From positions 1,984,001 to 2,048,000 of the forward strand of contig NZ_CP029347.1 in the NCBI RefSeq assembly GCF_003143555.1: a stretch of 64,000 nucleotides of DNA, read 5' to 3'. The translations under genes were made by a program, and so were the position numbers. The notes under the pieces were generated by a model. It worked only from the letters and a program-made list of their open reading frames with translations, was not told the DNA's origin and searched no databases. The stretch's first letter is position 1. Each line of letters opens with the position of its first letter. Below are positions 26,333-34,956 of the stretch, piece by piece. This DNA comes from Saliniradius amylolyticus (GTDB taxonomy: Bacteria; Pseudomonadota; Gammaproteobacteria; Enterobacterales; Alteromonadaceae).

Positions 26333-28714
26333 GTGTTAATTCAATCACGCCGACGCATCAAAGCCCTGTTGTGGGGCTTGTTGGGTCTTATACTGCTCAC
26401 CGCTGTTGCCGTATATAGTCTGCTCAGAGCCAGCCTGCCGCAACTGGACGGTCAAGTCGCGATGGATGGTCTCAGTCAGCCGGTCAGTCTCCAAAGAGAT
26501 GGTCGCGGCATGGCCAGCCTCACTGCCGCCAACCGTCTGGATCTGGCCCGGGCTTTGGGCTTTGTGCACGGTCAGGAGCGGTTCTTTCAGATGGACCTCA
26601 TGCGGCGTAATTCCGCCGGTGAACTCTCAGCTTTGTTTGGTGAAGCCGCCCTGGAACGGGACAGAGAGATCCGCCTGCATCGTTTCCGCTCCCGTGCCGA
26701 GCGGCGGCTAACCGACCTGCCCGAGGCTCACCATGCGCTGGTAAAGGCTTACAGCGAGGGCGTTAACCAAGGCCTGAATGCGCTTGATACCAAACCCTTC
26801 GAGTACTGGCTGTTACAGGCCTCCCCAAAGCCCTGGCAAGCGACCGATACACTGCTGGTGCTCTACAGCATGTACCTGGATTTGCAATACCACGATGGCC
26901 GTCGTGAGCGGTCACTGACCGCGCTTAACGAGATCCTACCGCCCGAGCTCTATGCTTTCTTGCAGCCGCCCGGCAGCCGCTGGGACGCGCCCATCGATGG
27001 CAGCAAACGTTCGGCTAATCCCATTCCACAAACCGGATGGCCAAACCTCGCCGAAGCGCCGCGGCAGGCAGTGAACGATAAAAGCAGTGGCGATGCCATA
27101 ACCGGCAGCAACAACTGGGCGGTGAGCGGCGCCTTAACCCCTTATAAATCGGGCATGCTCGCTGACGACATGCATCTGGGTCTGCGAGTGCCCAATATCT
27201 GGTATCGCGCTCAGTTTAACTGGCAGCAGAACGGACAGGCTCACCAACTCACCGGTGTGACCCTGCCCGGTACCCCGCTGATGGTGGTGGGTTCCAACGG
27301 TAAGGTGGCCTGGGGCTTTACCAACAGCTACGGCGACTGGAATGATCTGATCCGCTTAAAGTTGGATGACAGCGGCGAGCGTTACCTAACCCAAGACGGT
27401 TATGAGCGCTTTAGCGAGTACGACGAATCTATTGCCATTAAGGGGCAGGATTCAGACTCCCTGACCGTGCGTGAAACCCGCTGGGGCCCGGTGATTGGCG
27501 AAGACAGCGAGGGGAACCTTCTGGCTTACCGCTGGGTAGCCCATGACGCCCAGGGCGCCAACCTGAATCTGCTGAATATGGAAACGGCCACAGACCTCTA
27601 TCAGGCCATGGAGACCGCCAACCGAAGCGGTATCCCGGCGCAGAACATCATGCTGGCAGACAGCCAGGGCAATATCGGCTGGAGCATCGCCGGAGCCATG
27701 CCCATTCGCAATATCGAAGACGGCCAGTTTATCAGTGACTGGAGTCAGCCCGGCAGCGGCTGGCAAGGCTATCGAAGCGCTGAGAGCTACCCGCGAGTTA
27801 TCAACCCCGAGCAGCAGCGCCTCTGGACCGCCAACGCGCGAGTCGTCGGTGGTAAAGCGTATGACAAGATCGGCGATGGCGGCTATGCCCTGGGCGCTCG
27901 CGCCCAGCAGATCCAGCAGCGCCTGTTTGAGCAGGACAGTTTCACCGAACAGGATCTCTTTGCCATTCAGATGGACTCAGAAGCCCTATTTTTAAGCCCC
28001 TGGCGTGAGCTGCTGTTACAGCAAGGCTGGCTGGTCGATTATCCTACAGCACACAGAGCCATTGAAAACTGGTCCGGTTATGCCTCGAAAAACGATTTGG
28101 GCTACCTGCTGGTGCGCCAGTTCCGCATCTTTACCCGCAACGCCGTTTTCAGCCAGTTAAACAGTCTCGCCGAGCAGCATGATAGCGCCTTTCACTTTCG
28201 TGCCGTGCGCAACCAGATGGAGTCAGCCCTGTGGGCCATGGTCAGTGAGCAGCCCCCGCATTTATTACCAAAGGACTACGACAGCTGGCCTGAGCTACTA
28301 CAACAAAGCTGGGAGCAGGCGCTGGCCGATCTCGATAACCAATACGGCAACTGGCAAACGCTGGACTGGGGCCGGTTTAACGCCGTTGCCATCAAGCACC
28401 CGCTAAGCCCCTTTATCCCGGGTCTGGGCTGGCTGACCGATATGCCTGATGACAAACTGGCCGGTGACAGCTTTATGCCCAATGTATCGCGGGATGACTT
28501 CGGCGCCTCGCAGCGTCTGGTGGTGGCCCCGGGCCATGAGGACAGCGGCATACTGCAGATGCCTTCCAGTCAGAGCAGCCATCCTTTAAGCCCCTATTTT
28601 GCCAGCGGCCACGATGACTGGGTGAATGGGCGGCCCACGCCCTTGTTACCCGAAGCCAGTGAATACCACCTCACGCTGACACCGGCTATTGACAAGGACG
28701 CGGCGGCACAATAG
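26333..28714 (+). CDS. Penicillin acylase family protein (Ntn hydrolase)
   Basis: Predicted exported N-terminal-nucleophile hydrolase of 793 residues. One membrane or signal helix (about 10-30) precedes an alpha subunit. Autocleavage is expected before Ser259 in TGSNNWAVSG, the family nucleophile site, which would release a beta subunit of about 535 residues. Relatives cleave penicillins, acyl-homoserine lactones or siderophore precursors, so the substrate is open. The start is GTG at 26333 with AGGGA upstream. The gene end abuts the phe leader region. Confidence 0.88.
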   Translation: MLIQSRRRIKALLWGLLGLILLTAVAVYSLLRASLPQLDGQVAMDGLSQPVSLQRDGRGMASLTAANRLDLARALGFVHGQERFFQMDLMRRNSAGELSALFGEAALERDREIRLHRFRSRAERRLTDLPEAHHALVKAYSEGVNQGLNALDTKPFEYWLLQASPKPWQATDTLLVLYSMYLDLQYHDGRRERSLTALNEILPPELYAFLQPPGSRWDAPIDGSKRSANPIPQTGWPNLAEAPRQAVNDKSSGDAITGSNNWAVSGALTPYKSGMLADDMHLGLRVPNIWYRAQFNWQQNGQAHQLTGVTLPGTPLMVVGSNGKVAWGFTNSYGDWNDLIRLKLDDSGERYLTQDGYERFSEYDESIAIKGQDSDSLTVRETRWGPVIGEDSEGNLLAYRWVAHDAQGANLNLLNMETATDLYQAMETANRSGIPAQNIMLADSQGNIGWSIAGAMPIRNIEDGQFISDWSQPGSGWQGYRSAESYPRVINPEQQRLWTANARVVGGKAYDKIGDGGYALGARAQQIQQRLFEQDSFTEQDLFAIQMDSEALFLSPWRELLLQQGWLVDYPTAHRAIENWSGYASKNDLGYLLVRQFRIFTRNAVFSQLNSLAEQHDSAFHFRAVRNQMESALWAMVSEQPPHLLPKDYDSWPELLQQSWEQALADLDNQYGNWQTLDWGRFNAVAIKHPLSPFIPGLGWLTDMPDDKLAGDSFMPNVSRDDFGASQRLVVAPGHEDSGILQMPSSQSSHPLSPYFASGHDDWVNGRPTPLLPEASEYHLTLTPAIDKDAAAQ

Positions 28715-28724
28715 ATTGACAGCT

Positions 28725-28772
28725 ATGAAACGGATAACGGTATTCTTTGGCGCGTTTTTTATCTCGCATTGA
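28725..28772 (+). CDS. pheL: pheA leader peptide
   Basis: A 15-codon frame (MKRITVFFGAFFISH) contains four phenylalanines as two pairs. Its layout resembles E. coli PheL. It lies 150 bases upstream of pheA and just before an attenuator hairpin, so ribosome stalling at Phe codons would favour pheA read-through. No strong ribosome site is visible ahead of it, which is the main weakness. Confidence 0.85.
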   Translation: MKRITVFFGAFFISH

Positions 28773-28773
28773 C

Positions 28774-28835
28774 GGGAGGACGCGACGTGCCAAGGCATTA
28801 GCAAAACCTCCCACCGGGAGGTTTTCGCATTTAAG
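28774..28835 (+). promoter_or_regulatory. Phe attenuator (antiterminator and terminator)
   Basis: The terminator stem AAAACCTCCC (28803-28812) and GGGAGGTTTT (28816-28825) has a three-base loop, and CGCATTT follows. An upstream copy of GGGAGG at 28774-28779, right after the leader stop, can pair with the same CCTCCC and prevent the terminator, which is the expected competing structure. Confidence 0.85.
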
Positions 28836-28920
28836 GGCCAGGAAAAAAGCCCGGATAACAAAATCAATAATAACGGCGACAGAAAACGACTTTACCTAGA
28901 TTAACCACGGAACCCGATGT

Positions 28921-30108
28921 ATGACAGATTACACCCAACAACTGGACGGCCTGCGCCAACAAATCAGCGCTCTGGATGCCGACCTGCTCGCCCTGCTGGC
29001 CCGCCGCCAGCAGCTGACCAACGATGTCGCCGAAACTAAGATTAAAGCCCACCTGCCGGTGCGGGATACCGCCAGAGAAGAAAAGCTCCTGATTAAGCTG
29101 ATTAAAGACGGTCAGAAACTGGGCCTGACGCCTCAGTACGTCACCAGCCTGTTTCATGTGATTATCGAAGACTCGGTATTAAACCAGCAGATGCTGCTGG
29201 CCCAGCGTGCCAACCCCGACAGCGACAGGCCTCTAAACCGGGTGGCCTTCTTAGGCGATAAGGGCTCCTACAGCTATCTGGCTACGCAGAAATACTTCAG
29301 CCGCCGCCCCGGCGAACTTTTGGAAATTGGCTGTAAGAGCTTTAACGAGATCATCGACAAGGTGGAGTCCAACGAAGCCGACTACGCGGTGCTGCCCATC
29401 GAAAACACCTCATCGGGCAGTATTAACGAAGTCTACGACCAGCTGCAGCACACCAGTTTGTCCATCGTCGGCGAGCTGACCCATCCGGTGCGCCACGCAC
29501 TGCTGGTCGGCTGTGACACCGACACCAAGCAAATCCGCACCCTTTACGCGCACCCGCAGGTATTTGCCCAGTGCAGCCATTTTCTGGCCGAGCTTGGCAA
29601 TGTGGATGTGAAACCCATGGACAGCACGTCGGCGGCCATGCTGAAGGTCAGCGAGTTGAATGACCCCACCGTCGCCGCCATTGGCAGCGCCGCCGGTGGT
29701 GAACTCTATGGACTGACCGCCATCGAATCCAACCTGGCTAACCAGAAAGAAAATCACAGCCGCTTTATTGTGGTGGCCCGAAAACCGGTAGAGGTACCGC
29801 TGCAAATTCCGGCCAAGACCACCTTAGTGATGTCCACGGTACAAAAGCCGGGCGCCCTGGTGGAGGCCCTTGTGGTTCTCAAAGACAACGACATCAATAT
29901 GACCAAGCTCGAATCCCGCCCCATTCACGGCAACCCCTGGGAGGAGATGTTCTACATCGACGTGGAAGGCAACCTGCAGGACGGACCCATGCAAATGGCG
30001 CTGGACCAACTCAAAGGCATGACCCGCTACCTGAAGGTGCTGGGCTGCTACCCCACCGAAGAAGTCAGCCCCACCAAAGTGGCCGCGGCTAATGCACTGA
30101 GTGAGTAA
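28921..30108 (+). CDS. pheA: Bifunctional chorismate mutase / prephenate dehydratase
   Basis: P-protein of phenylalanine biosynthesis, 395 residues, converting chorismate to prephenate and then phenylpyruvate. It has an AroQ-type chorismate mutase domain (about 1-90), a prephenate dehydratase domain (about 104-285, with GDKGSYSYLATQKYF and ENTSSGSINEVYD), and a C-terminal ACT domain for Phe feedback (GALVEALVVLKDNDI and LESRPIHGNPWEE). It is controlled by the leader/attenuator just upstream and ends at a terminator. Confidence 0.97.
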   Translation: MTDYTQQLDGLRQQISALDADLLALLARRQQLTNDVAETKIKAHLPVRDTAREEKLLIKLIKDGQKLGLTPQYVTSLFHVIIEDSVLNQQMLLAQRANPDSDRPLNRVAFLGDKGSYSYLATQKYFSRRPGELLEIGCKSFNEIIDKVESNEADYAVLPIENTSSGSINEVYDQLQHTSLSIVGELTHPVRHALLVGCDTDTKQIRTLYAHPQVFAQCSHFLAELGNVDVKPMDSTSAAMLKVSELNDPTVAAIGSAAGGELYGLTAIESNLANQKENHSRFIVVARKPVEVPLQIPAKTTLVMSTVQKPGALVEALVVLKDNDINMTKLESRPIHGNPWEEMFYIDVEGNLQDGPMQMALDQLKGMTRYLKVLGCYPTEEVSPTKVAAANALSE

Positions 30109-30135
30109 GAGTGGCGATTCTGGAATGAATAGAGA

Positions 30136-30163
30136 AGCCCTGAAAGTCAGGGCTTTTTCTTTT
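30136..30163 (+). terminator. pheA terminator
   Basis: AGCCCTGA pairs with TCAGGGCT around a three-base loop, and TTTTCTTTT follows on the plus strand, 28 bases after the pheA stop. Confidence 0.85.
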
Positions 30164-30356
30164 CTGGCTGGGAGCTAGCAGTCAGTAGAGGGCTTTAGTA
30201 ACGCCCCAGTGTGGTGGCCCAAGCGCGCGGGCTATAAAGCGAAGCAGCCCGCGTGTTTTTTCCCGATATTTGGTTGTTATACAAATTACCCAATTAATTC
30301 ATTGAAAGCAATTCGCGAGGCTTTAGCGCCAAGTTACTTTCGATGCTTTCACTTAG

Positions 30357-30423
30357 TCGTATAATACTTAGCTTTGCGGCGTGACGGAGCGTAGGTATAT
30401 CCGACAACAGCCATTTGTTAGAT
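30357..30423 (-). other. Degenerate attC-like site
   Basis: Read on the minus strand it begins with ATCTAAC, a perfect match to the core pattern RYYYAAC, then has GTTGTCGGATAT, the central CCTACGCTCC, and ends in a diverged GTATTAT. The central part aligns with the sites at 31180 and 54270. Confidence 0.45.
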
Positions 30424-30442
30424 ATATGATCAGCGAGAAAAC

Positions 30443-31159
30443 CTAGAAGTTTAAAATTTTATTCAATAACTCTTCTTTAGTAACATTGGCAATGTCAATT
30501 GAATTATCACTTCCAAAGCTATTCCGATAGCCAGAAAGCTTAGCCTTTCCAATATCTTCGATAACTTGACGGGCACCTCGCAACGGCACGACAGAATAGT
30601 AGTCTGTGTGCGCTTGACCCAAGCTATCTCGGTAGGCGATTTCAAAAAATCTACTTAAACTTAATTCTGCGTAAAAACCGTGTTTTTCAGCATACTGCTC
30701 GAACGTATTCGTGAAATCTGTTAGTTTTTTACTGTTCTTATGGCCTTTCAATGTAAACATCAGGCCTTCGGCATTCTGAGTGACTTCTGTAGCGGAGAAA
30801 TAGCCGCGCAAAGGTAACTCTACCTCGATAATGTTCTTGCTGGTATCCTCCGGGTATAGCTTGGCGCGCAACCACACCGCGTCGGATATATCCGCTGCTA
30901 ATGCTGGTTCTCCCAGGTTATAGACTCTGAGCTCTTCCTCAAAGAAACGTCCCGTTTCCGGATTTCTAACTTGAACTACGAATGCATGGATGCTCGGGCT
31001 TATAGATTGCTCAGCGACATTCAGCTGGGCCTCTGCCAGCTCGGTTTGTTTCCAAGACAGTAACACCTGCGATATTGAGACCAAGACGGCCATGATCCCC
31101 AATAACGACGCCGCGGCCGTTTCAAAATATATCTTGTTTTCTGTAAGCCACTTCTTCAT
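30443..31159 (-). CDS. Unknown membrane-anchored protein (cassette gene)
   Basis: Protein of 238 residues with no family I recognise. One N-terminal membrane helix (about 13-35, AAASLLGIMAVLVSISQVLLSW) is followed by a soluble domain of about 190 residues. The anchor with a cytoplasmic start resembles small sensors or immune-type proteins, but no motif supports a function. It starts 23 bases inside a possible cassette boundary, is AT-richer than its neighbours and lies between the convergent pheA and tyrA. Its stop is about 20 bases before the attC-like site. Confidence 0.7.
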   Translation of the reverse strand: MKKWLTENKIYFETAAASLLGIMAVLVSISQVLLSWKQTELAEAQLNVAEQSISPSIHAFVVQVRNPETGRFFEEELRVYNLGEPALAADISDAVWLRAKLYPEDTSKNIIEVELPLRGYFSATEVTQNAEGLMFTLKGHKNSKKLTDFTNTFEQYAEKHGFYAELSLSRFFEIAYRDSLGQAHTDYYSVVPLRGARQVIEDIGKAKLSGYRNSFGSDNSIDIANVTKEELLNKILNF

Positions 31160-31179
31160 GCAACTCTGCCCAAATCAAT

Positions 31180-31252
31180 TTGATAACGCTAGCAGTCCCG
31201 GCTGATACGGAGCGCAGAGGAGTATCTGTCCGACAACTCGCATTTGCTATGT
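31180..31252 (-). other. attC-like site between the two cassette genes
   Basis: On the minus strand the site runs from CATAGC, which contains the stop codon of the upstream gene, to CTAGCGTTATC. The arms GATAC and GTATC, and outer CGG and CCG, pair around CTGCGCTCC. The block GGAGCGCAG-GG-TTGTCC (plus-strand reading) is shared with the site at 54270. Confidence 0.55.
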
Positions 31253-32026
31253 TTTATTTTCATGCTCTGAAATCACCTTATCAGCTAGATACTTTCTTCC
31301 AGCATTTGTGATCTCATATCCTTCTTCAATTCCAAAGGTTTCTCCTGATTTTTTAAGAAGCCCTTTTTTCTCCAGCTGATCAAGAGTTTTAACAGCAAAA
31401 TCTAATGATACGTCATTGTCCCCAATGATATCGCTCGGTATGTATTGATGATTGTCTTCCAATTTTGAAAAATACGTCAAAACTGTTTCTTGATCATCTG
31501 ATAGTTCAACGTATTCAGCTGGGCGAATGGATTCAAATTTTGATATAACTTTGTACAGTCTTTCATTATCTCTGGAAAGCTTATCTATTACGCTCTCTAA
31601 TTCATCTTTTTCGTTATTGTTATCAGATATTATCTTTCTTATTTTTTCTTCTTTATTGATCAACTCCTTTCTGATGGCAATTGAGTTTTCAATAGATAAA
31701 GGCTCTGATAGAGAAAGCTTGCTCTTAGACCTCAACTTATGAGAGGAGGTCCACTCCCATATATAGAACGGAATGTAGGAAACAATGGGGTACAGCAAGC
31801 AGAACAGCGCACTGTACAATAGAGGGTAAACCACATTACGGTCAAAATTTCTGAAGTTACTCTGGATATATGCCAATTTATCCTCTATTGCTGAGTCTGA
31901 CAAGAGAAAATAGAACACCGCTTCCCAGTTAAATATTAACCAGAAAACTAAAATACTACCCAAAATCGGGCTACTTACTCTTTCATACAGCTGTGCCTTT
32001 AATGACGTACTTAGTTCTTTTAACAT
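31247..32026 (-). CDS. Unknown two-helix membrane protein with coiled coil and winged-helix-like tail (cassette gene)
   Basis: Protein of 259 residues of no recognised family. I chose the ATG at 32026 (MLKELSTSLKAQ), which has AGGAAA upstream; the frame runs 40 codons further without support. Two membrane segments (about 18-38 and 65-88) are followed by a charged coiled coil (about 110-165) and a C-terminal segment (about 175-250) with EKKGLLKKSGETFGIEEGYEITNAGRKYL, which resembles a winged-helix domain. The layout suggests membrane sensing coupled to an effector. It is AT-rich compared with flanking genes. Confidence 0.7.
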   Translation of the reverse strand: MLKELSTSLKAQLYERVSSPILGSILVFWLIFNWEAVFYFLLSDSAIEDKLAYIQSNFRNFDRNVVYPLLYSALFCLLYPIVSYIPFYIWEWTSSHKLRSKSKLSLSEPLSIENSIAIRKELINKEEKIRKIISDNNNEKDELESVIDKLSRDNERLYKVISKFESIRPAEYVELSDDQETVLTYFSKLEDNHQYIPSDIIGDNDVSLDFAVKTLDQLEKKGLLKKSGETFGIEEGYEITNAGRKYLADKVISEHENKT

Positions 32027-32282
32027 TAAGTTTCCTGATCTACTTTGAGAGCATAACGGTGTATTACTGAGAATTCCGGGTATCCGTGAGGCAGGCTGTG
32101 CATGGGAACGTCCGTGTTTTCTCCGTTTATCCCATACTAACAACAAGTTAACCCATTGCGCTATAGGTCATCTTTTATCCAATGATTGCACAAACCGAGT
32201 CTCCTCTGTGTATATTACCGAGAAACACAACCCGCATATCCGGCAGGGAGGCCAAAGGTGGAATCCACCTCAAAAGCAGGAG

Positions 32283-32310
32283 CTAGATCCCGAAACAAGT
32301 TCGGGATGAC
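32283..32310. repeat. Short palindromic repeat, GTCATCCC family
   Basis: ATCCCGAA (32287-32294) and TTCGGGAT (32300-32307) form an inverted repeat followed by GAC, so the minus strand reads GTCATCCCGAA...TTCGGGATC. Three relatives occur in this window. Confidence 0.6.
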
Positions 32311-32413
32311 AATATAGTTGGGCCCAGAACTAAATTCAGGGCGACGATGGTTTGGGTTTGGTGTGACTTATAGAGCATGGAGGACAATGCTAGCACTGAA
32401 GGTCAAACAGACT

Positions 32414-32440
32414 GGATGCCGCATCGGGTGCGGCATGACA
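32414..32440. repeat. Short palindromic repeat, GTCATCCC family
   Basis: TGCCGCA and TGCGGCA pair around TCGGG, followed by TGAC. It has the same size and the same GTCAT end on the minus strand as the copy at 32283. Confidence 0.55.
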
Positions 32441-32489
32441 GAATGATTGTTATGTACTTTCCTAATAGAACAGATTGTCGCTTTACCCC

Positions 32490-32515
32490 GTCATTCCTGT
32501 AAAAGCCGGAATCCA
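32490..32515. repeat. Short palindromic repeat, GTCATCCC family
   Basis: It reads GTCATTCCTG...CCGGAATCCA on the plus strand, a diverged inverted repeat in the opposite orientation to the two copies just to its left. Confidence 0.5.
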
Positions 32516-32633
32516 TAGTGGCGGTTGAACAGGTATCAAACCACCAAGGTGAATATCTGATGGCTAGGTTTTATGCTGATTCTTATCCTCTTAAACAGCG
32601 ACTACTGCTTAAGAGGACAAGCTCAAAGCCGGG

Positions 32634-33761
32634 TTAACTCCTGGCATCCTCGGCTTTTTGTAGCAGCTTCTTACTTTCGGTCAGGCTGGTTTGGGCAAAG
32701 TCGCCGAACCAGTCGCCGATGCGGTTAAACTCGCCGATAAAGCTGTCCTTATCTCCCGATTCCAGCACCGAAAGAGCCTTGTCGAAACGCTCCCGAAAGC
32801 GTTTCAGCAGGCCTACCGACTGCTCGTTGTCGAAGATAATGTCAGCGTACAGGCGCGGGGACTGGGCAAACAAGCGCCCTACCATGGTCAGCTCGAGCCG
32901 GTAGATGGGCGAGCTAAACTGAATCAGCTGCTCCAGGTTAGGGTCTTCTCCGGCCAGATGAGCGCCATACACAAAGGTGCCAAAGTGGCGCATCACCTGA
33001 ATAAAGCTCATGGCATCGTCATGGGCCTTGGCATCGGAGAAATTCAGCAGCGCGCCCCAGCTGCGCATCTGCTCAATCAGCCACTGATAGTTCTCCGGCT
33101 GACGACCTTCACAAACCACCACCACTTGCTTAACCAGGCTGGGCACATCCGGGCCGAACATGGGGTGTAAGCCCACCACCGGACCTGAGTGTACTTCCAT
33201 CATGGCTTTCAGCGGACCGGATTTAATACTGGTGATATCCGCCAGCACACAGTCTTCAGGCAGTTTGGGCAGCTTGCGGATAATGGCCTCGGTCTGGGTG
33301 ATGGGCACCGCCATGATGACCAACCCCGCATCGGCCAGAATCGACTCAGCCTGCGGCCAGTCGTCTGCCTCCAGCGTTTCCACTCGATATTCGGAGCGCT
33401 CGAACATATCCACAAACACCCGGCCCAGTGCGCCCTTGCCGCCCACGACCACTACCTTACTCAGTTCTGGTTTGGCGCAGCGATAGCGCACATTCTGAGT
33501 CTGATAAGACTCGCGCATAATGCGGCGCAGCAAGTCCTCGATCAACTGCCCGGAAAGGCCATGCTGCTCGGCCTCCTGGCGGCGCTTTTCAATCAGTTCC
33601 GCCTCCCGCTCCGGCATGTAAATGGGCATACCGGTTTGGCTCTTGTACTCCCCCACCTGACGGGTCACGTCCAGGCGTTTGGCCAGCAGCTCGACCAGTT
33701 CACTGTCCAACTGGTCGATCTTCGCTCTTAAGGAGGCTAAGGGATTGGTGGGCTCGCTCAT
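32634..33761 (-). CDS. tyrA: Bifunctional chorismate mutase / prephenate dehydrogenase
   Basis: T-protein of tyrosine biosynthesis, 375 residues. It has an N-terminal AroQ-type chorismate mutase domain (about 1-90, LRAKIDQLDSELVELLAKRL) and a prephenate dehydrogenase domain with an NAD-binding motif (VVVGGKGALG, about 108-117), LHPMFGPD and a C-terminal helical part. It produces 4-hydroxyphenylpyruvate. It follows aroF by 3 bases, so the two are one operon, and it converges on pheA as in E. coli. Confidence 0.97.
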   Translation of the reverse strand: MSEPTNPLASLRAKIDQLDSELVELLAKRLDVTRQVGEYKSQTGMPIYMPEREAELIEKRRQEAEQHGLSGQLIEDLLRRIMRESYQTQNVRYRCAKPELSKVVVVGGKGALGRVFVDMFERSEYRVETLEADDWPQAESILADAGLVIMAVPITQTEAIIRKLPKLPEDCVLADITSIKSGPLKAMMEVHSGPVVGLHPMFGPDVPSLVKQVVVVCEGRQPENYQWLIEQMRSWGALLNFSDAKAHDDAMSFIQVMRHFGTFVYGAHLAGEDPNLEQLIQFSSPIYRLELTMVGRLFAQSPRLYADIIFDNEQSVGLLKRFRERFDKALSVLESGDKDSFIGEFNRIGDWFGDFAQTSLTESKKLLQKAEDARS

Positions 33762-33764
33762 GGG

Positions 33765-34856
33765 TTATCCGGCCTGTTGTAGTTTATCCAGTCGCATGGG
33801 CAATACGGTGATCAGCTTATCGCGCGTATCGCGCAGCAGCTTCTCGGTGGTACTCCAGTCGATACAACCATCGGTAATAGAAACGCCATAGTCCAGCTCA
33901 GACAGGGTTTTACCATCGCCTTTCTGATTACCGGCATTAAGGTGGCTTTCCAGCATCACACCAATGATGGACTGGTTGCCCTCCAGGATCTGATTAACCA
34001 CATTATCGGCCACCAGAGGCTGGCGACGATAGTCCTTGTTAGAGTTAGCGTGGCTGCAGTCCACCACCAGAGACGCATTCATACCGGCATCGTGCAGCTC
34101 TTGCTCACAGTCCGATACACACACTGAATCGTAGTTTGGCTGTTTGCCACCGCGCAGGATGATATGGCCATCCGGATTACCCTGAGTCTGAATAATGCTG
34201 ACCTGGCCTTCCTTGTTAATGCCCATAAAGTTATGCGACGAAGCCGCCGACTTAAGAGCATTGATGGCAATATCCAGGCTGCCGTCGGTGCCGTTTTTAA
34301 AGCCCACTGGCATGGACAGGCCACTGGCCATCTCACGGTGAGTCTGTGACTCTGAGGTACGCGCACCAATGGCCGACCAGCTAAAGAGATCGCCCAGGTA
34401 CTGCGGGCTGATGGGGTCTAAGGCCTCGGTTGCCACCGGCAACTCCAGCTCCGACAACCAGATCAGCAGCTCCCGCGCCTTACGCAGTCCGTGTTCAATA
34501 TCGAAGGTACCGTCCAGGTGAGGGTCATTGATAAGGCCCTTCCAGCCCACGGTGGTACGCGGTTTTTCGAAGTAGACCCGCATCACCACATACAGGGTAT
34601 CTTTGGTTTCTTCATGCAACTGCTTGAGCTTAAGAGCGTATTCTTTGGCCGCTTCGACATCGTGAATGGAACAGGGGCCACAAACCACCAGCATACGATG
34701 ATCGCGACGATGAATAATATCGGCGATGGTTTTACGGCTTTGTTCGATGGCACTGCGAGCCTTGTCAGAAATGGGCATCTCGCGAGCCAGTTCGTCCGGA
34801 GTCACTAAGACCTGTTCCGAAGAGACATGAACGTTGGAAACGGTGTCTTTTTGCAT
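33765..34856 (-). CDS. aroF: 3-deoxy-7-phosphoheptulonate synthase (Tyr-type)
   Basis: DAHP synthase, the first enzyme of the shikimate pathway, 363 residues of the class I AroFGH type. Signatures include VVCGPCSIHD, FEKPRTTVGWKGLINDP, GARTSESQ, and SDCEQELHD with VVDCSHANSNKD. Pairing with tyrA and a TyrR box upstream points to the tyrosine-controlled isoenzyme. The 5' leader has hairpins and a possible leader peptide. Confidence 0.95.
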   Translation of the reverse strand: MQKDTVSNVHVSSEQVLVTPDELAREMPISDKARSAIEQSRKTIADIIHRRDHRMLVVCGPCSIHDVEAAKEYALKLKQLHEETKDTLYVVMRVYFEKPRTTVGWKGLINDPHLDGTFDIEHGLRKARELLIWLSELELPVATEALDPISPQYLGDLFSWSAIGARTSESQTHREMASGLSMPVGFKNGTDGSLDIAINALKSAASSHNFMGINKEGQVSIIQTQGNPDGHIILRGGKQPNYDSVCVSDCEQELHDAGMNASLVVDCSHANSNKDYRRQPLVADNVVNQILEGNQSIIGVMLESHLNAGNQKGDGKTLSELDYGVSITDGCIDWSTTEKLLRDTRDKLITVLPMRLDKLQQAG

Positions 34857-34907
34857 GGTATTACCTATTTGTGTTTTGTTTTGAGAGAAAAAGAATTAAG
34901 CACAGGC

Positions 34908-34945
34908 GGGCCGGTTCCGGCCCAGGGCCTATAAGAGAAGGCCCT
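34908..34945 (-). promoter_or_regulatory. Tandem hairpins in the aroF leader
   Basis: Two stems lie next to each other. AGGGCCT / AGGCCCT (34924-34930 and 34939-34945) comes first on the transcript. GGGCCGG / CCGGCCC (34908-34923) follows. A U-rich run, CTTAATTCTTTTTC, lies about 10 bases further on. They could be a pause and terminator pair of an attenuator, or simply leader structure. Confidence 0.5.
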
Positions 34946-34956
34946 AAAGGGAGGAA

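Larger units (their letters stand above)
30357..32057 (-). mobile_element. Probable pair of integron-type gene cassettes between pheA and tyrA
   Basis: Two unknown genes on the minus strand each have a short 5' leader and are each followed by an attC-like repeat. The first cassette would begin at GTTATGC (minus strand, around 32057) and end at GCGTTATC (around 31187). The second would begin there and end near 30363. The repeats share a central block with the better-formed attC at 54270. No integrase is in the window, and the terminal repeats are worn, so this may be an old insertion. Confidence 0.5.
32058..32633. other. Repeat-rich non-coding stretch downstream of tyrA
   Basis: No gene is seen in these roughly 575 bases. 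They contain three short palindromic repeats of one family (about 32283-32310, 32414-32440 and 32490-32515) and otherwise unremarkable sequence. The stretch lies between the cassette pair and tyrA, on the tyrA 3' side. Confidence 0.6.

Noticed and set aside
28689-28717. TTGACA with TAGATT as a promoter for pheL
   Set aside because: Transcription would start about at the leader ATG, leaving no room for a ribosome site, so the real promoter is probably further upstream.
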